DNA from: Planctomycetaceae bacterium UBA969
GTDB lineage: Bacteria > Planctomycetota > Planctomycetia > Gemmatales > Gemmataceae
NCBI GenBank assembly: GCA_002303765.1
Contig: DBCB01000148.1
Coordinates: 13,341 to 22,078, forward strand
DNA: 8,738 nt
Reading direction: 5' to 3'
Shown: positions 6,355 through 8,738 of the stretch, in pieces
How the letters are laid out: the number at the start of each line of letters is the position of its first letter
How positions within the stretch are numbered: position 1 is the first letter of the stretch
Program-made: the position numbers and the translations under genes
Notes under the pieces: model-generated
Databases searched by the model: none
Seen by the model: the letters and a program-made list of their open reading frames with translations, nothing else
Told to the model about the DNA's origin: nothing

Positions 6355-8738
6355 GGGGCTTTACCTACTTTAATCGAGCGATAAGAATTTGGTGCGCTTT
6401 CATATATTATCTTGCCATCCATTTGGATTTCAACAATTTTTGATCCGTTTAAACTTGGTGCCACTACATTTCCATTTGGAAGCTTAGTAGGGATTCCGGG
6501 CATTGTTATTGTTGATTCCCATGTAGATTGGCCATTGAAGTTAAACTCCATGATTTTGTTGAGTGTTGGTATGCTTACAAGAACGCGGTCATTTTGAGTT
6601 ATTGCGCCACCATTGATACCGAAGTTGGTGGGGAAGGGGATTCGTGATTTAGAGACTTCCTTGCCTTTGGAATCGAGTTTTAAGAATACCCCATTATAAC
6701 TCAGCAAAGCGTATTCGTTTGTGCGTGTTTTGCAGGCCGCCAGAATTGTTTCATTAGGGTAGGAAAAACTGAAGATCTCGTTGCCATTTCTGCCGACTTC
6801 AACGATTTTGTTTCTTGACGCTATGAAAATGTTTCCATTTGATAGGCGTTGTGAAAGGAATGGATTAGTAGCGGATTTTTCCCAAGAGATATTTCCTTTA
6901 ATGTCTCTTTCAGTAATTCTGTTTGCGCCTTGCTCAGTGATCAAAATTTTATGGTTTGGTAGTAATAGGGCATCGGTTGGGTTGGAGAGATTCGTTATTT
7001 CCCAGAGAGTTTTTCCTGAAGGTGTGATCAAGAAGACTCGCCCTGATTTTTTTTCTTGATTGAATGATTCAACCACTAGAAAGTTTTTTAGTGCCTCTTG
7101 AACTTTTGCCCCTGGAGTCAAAACTAATTGAGTTCCTTCTTTTAGCCACCATGTATTCCACGCTGCAGCATCCGCTTTGTAATCATTTTTGCTTTCAGGT
7201 GACTTATCCTTGGCAATTGCCCTAAGGGTTTGGTCTATTGATTCTGCTTTTTCTGCGGGGACTTTTGTCATCAATTCGATAAGTATTGGAATCGCAGATT
7301 TGTTCTGGTTTTTTATCGATTCCCTTGCAACTTCGAATCGCACTCTTACCGATGAATCTGAGAGCAAGGTTGTACAGGTTCTTTGTGCTATTTCATTTGG
7401 CGATTGTGCTAAAACCCTTCCTGCAAATGTTCTGATTTCCTCAATACTTGAGGTTGATGCCGCTATCAATGCAGCGGGGATTGTGTTTTGATCATTCAGA
7501 TAAAGCCCTAAGCATTCCGCTAGAAGATCTTGAATATTGTCGTCATGGCAAGAGGGGATAAAGGCCAATATGATGTCGATTGCTTTTTCAGGCCTTACTA
7601 AAGTAATCAGCCTTATAAGTGCCGGAGTTACTTGGTTTGATTGTAATAGGAGTTTGGTTGCGTTTGAATCTTGCTCGATTAGTTTCGCAATATTCATGTC
7701 AAAGGCTGCACGGTTTAAAAGAAAAGCTTGCAGGGCAGGATTGCTTTTAAATGATTTGTTGTTGATATGTTGCTTAATCAGTTCAATGTTGTTGTCTTTG
7801 AAAACCTTATCGGCTTCCGCAATCATTGCCATAGGTGCGGTTGATTCTCGTAATAATACAAGCAAATCTTGTTCGTTGATAGATTTCCACCAACCTGACC
7901 AGGCTGCTTGATTGATACTTCTTGAAATTGAATCATCGTTTTTTGGCCCTTGAATTGCCCATTCGCCGGCCATACTCGCAAGTGCTGTTTCAATCAAAAA
8001 AGATGTGTCCTTAGAATCTGAGGCCAAAAGTTTGAGGGCTGCAGGAATAGCAATTCGGTCTTTCTGTTCTAAAAATGCTAGAACTAATCTTGTTCGGACC
8101 AAAGAAGATGTGTCGTTCAGAAGGTTTTTCGCCATTGAAATCTGTTTGGGGTTTCCTTTTCGCACTAGAATTTCTGCAGCGACAGCTCGTTTGTATGGAT
8201 TAGGGTCTGTTAGTGTTTTTTCGAAGACAGTTCCAGAAGTTGTTGAAGCTGTAAATAAAGCCCTTAATGTAGATTCGCATTCGTTGCGCAATATTTCTTC
8301 AGCAGCAAATGGAAGGTAAGCAAATAAAACTTCAGATGATTCTGTTTTTTCTTCAGATGCAATAATTTTAAGTGCTGAAGAAATTAGGTTTTCAGAGCCT
8401 TTTCCTTCTAGCAGTTCGATGCAGTCTTTAAGGTTTTTTGCGGATACTGGATCGAGTATTTCGCCTGATACCTTTTTGAGAGGTGAGATTACATAGTCGC
8501 CCATGCAGATTAAATCTTTTTTAGCAGCAAGTTTTTCTTCTGGGTTTCCGTTTATAAGTTGGGTAATCAACTTTTCGATATTTGCCTTAGCAGGAATTGG
8601 TGAAGAACGACCTTTAAAAAATGGAATTAAGGATTGAGTATTGGCGGGGTTGAATCCTACGGTTTTAAGTAATTCGCGTTCGGTAGAAAGTTCTTCACTG
8701 TAGAGTGGTTGCAATGAAACCCAAAAAGCCAATCCTAA
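6351..8738 (-). CDS. Gene D: exported protein with two HEAT modules and a six-unit beta-propeller, 5' end cut by the window
   Basis: At least 795 residues. The frame stays open to the right edge: upstream of the TTG at 8732 it reads Leu-Gly with no stop, extending the hydrophobic stretch LGLAFWVSLQPLYS/EE. That is the end of a signal peptide, so the true start is outside the window and the TTG is not the start. Numbered from that TTG, residues 18-42 hold the family motif ERELLKTVGF...FFKGR. HEAT module 1 spans about 50-290, with LKDCIELL (101-108), VLFAYLPF (135-142), LVRTRLVLAFLEQKDRIAIP (211-230) and AAWSGWW (276-282). Module 2 spans about 300-535; its first HEAT is degenerate, but ALIRLITLVRPEKA (371-384), VRVRFEVARE (462-471) and AAWNTWW (523-529) are clear. 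The six-unit propeller (about 550-785) includes NRITERDIKGNISWEKS (604-620) and LPNGNVVAPS (751-760). It is first of the operon in this window; more members may lie upstream. Confidence 0.93.
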   Translation of the reverse strand, partial: LGLAFWVSLQPLYSEELSTERELLKTVGFNPANTQSLIPFFKGRSSPIPAKANIEKLITQLINGNPEEKLAAKKDLICMGDYVISPLKKVSGEILDPVSAKNLKDCIELLEGKGSENLISSALKIIASEEKTESSEVLFAYLPFAAEEILRNECESTLRALFTASTTSGTVFEKTLTDPNPYKRAVAAEILVRKGNPKQISMAKNLLNDTSSLVRTRLVLAFLEQKDRIAIPAALKLLASDSKDTSFLIETALASMAGEWAIQGPKNDDSISRSINQAAWSGWWKSINEQDLLVLLRESTAPMAMIAEADKVFKDNNIELIKQHINNKSFKSNPALQAFLLNRAAFDMNIAKLIEQDSNATKLLLQSNQVTPALIRLITLVRPEKAIDIILAFIPSCHDDNIQDLLAECLGLYLNDQNTIPAALIAASTSSIEEIRTFAGRVLAQSPNEIAQRTCTTLLSDSSVRVRFEVARESIKNQNKSAIPILIELMTKVPAEKAESIDQTLRAIAKDKSPESKNDYKADAAAWNTWWLKEGTQLVLTPGAKVQEALKNFLVVESFNQEKKSGRVFLITPSGKTLWEITNLSNPTDALLLPNHKILITEQGANRITERDIKGNISWEKSATNPFLSQRLSNGNIFIASRNKIVEVGRNGNEIFSFSYPNETILAACKTRTNEYALLSYNGVFLKLDSKGKEVSKSRIPFPTNFGINGGAITQNDRVLVSIPTLNKIMEFNFNGQSTWESTITMPGIPTKLPNGNVVAPSLNGSKIVEIQMDGKIIYESAPNSYRSIKVGKAP
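7128..8585 (-). repeat. Tandem pair of ~240-residue HEAT/W-WW modules inside gene D
   Basis: Two successive modules (residues about 50-290 and 300-535, counted from 8732) end in near-identical motifs, AAWSGWW and AAWNTWW. Each contains an R-V/T-R HEAT block leading to AIP-A/I-L: DRIAIPAALKLLA and KSAIPILIELM. The first HEAT pair of the second copy has decayed relative to the other modules in the window. The arrangement matches that of gene C, so the duplication probably predates the split of C and D. Confidence 0.68.

Noticed and set aside
1618..8319. Many open frames of 60-160 codons on the plus strand (for example 1618-2097, 7537-7911, 8005-8319).
   Set aside because: All lie opposite the four minus-strand genes, whose translations show conserved domain motifs throughout. 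The plus-strand translations are low-complexity, lack recognisable motifs and arise as antisense shadows.
1..8738. CRISPR arrays, insertion sequences, toxin-antitoxin or defence genes.
   Set aside because: No regularly spaced direct repeats, terminal inverted repeats, transposase or nuclease motifs were seen. Repetition in the window is explained by diverged protein-level HEAT and propeller repeats.

Overview
The window reads as a piece of a Planctomycetota chromosome, most likely from the order Gemmatales or a near relative. The evidence is the protein families. Four genes encode exported proteins that join a HEAT-repeat module ending in an A-W-x-x-W-W motif to a beta-propeller with LPNGN...GKExW repeats, a combination I know mainly from Gemmata-like planctomycetes. 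A fifth, partial gene encodes an alpha/beta hydrolase (YGRKYGLALTMDVF...SGGWFSS) of a type also common in that phylum. Base composition looks AT-rich by eye, unlike the GC-rich cultivated Gemmata, so a low-GC freshwater or uncultured lineage is plausible. That placement is inference.

Every supported gene lies on the minus strand, so transcription runs from right to left. From the right edge the order is: gene D (6351 to beyond 8738, 5' end cut off by the window), gene C (3889-6354), gene B (2237-3862) and gene A (519-2240). D/C and B/A overlap by 4 bp (ATGA). C and B are 26 bp apart, and a clean AGGAGG ribosome-binding site lies in that gap. The four genes therefore look like one operon of diverged tandem paralogues. 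A further 62 bp downstream is a tRNA-Leu with anticodon GAG (373-456), and 109 bp beyond that the start of the alpha/beta hydrolase gene (1-263), which leaves the window at its left edge.

All four paralogues share one plan: signal peptide, a short motif (hydrophobic-x-x-x-G...R), one or two copies of a roughly 240-residue HEAT module, then a six-unit beta-propeller. A and B have one HEAT module and are about 550 residues long. C and D have two and are about 800. B matches the family pattern best and A is the most eroded. No catalytic site, heme motif (CxxCH), PQQ-binding signature or lipoprotein box was seen. The simplest reading is a set of exported binding or scaffold proteins with different partners; no function can be assigned from the sequence. 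No mobile element, CRISPR array, integrase or inverted-repeat boundary was seen.
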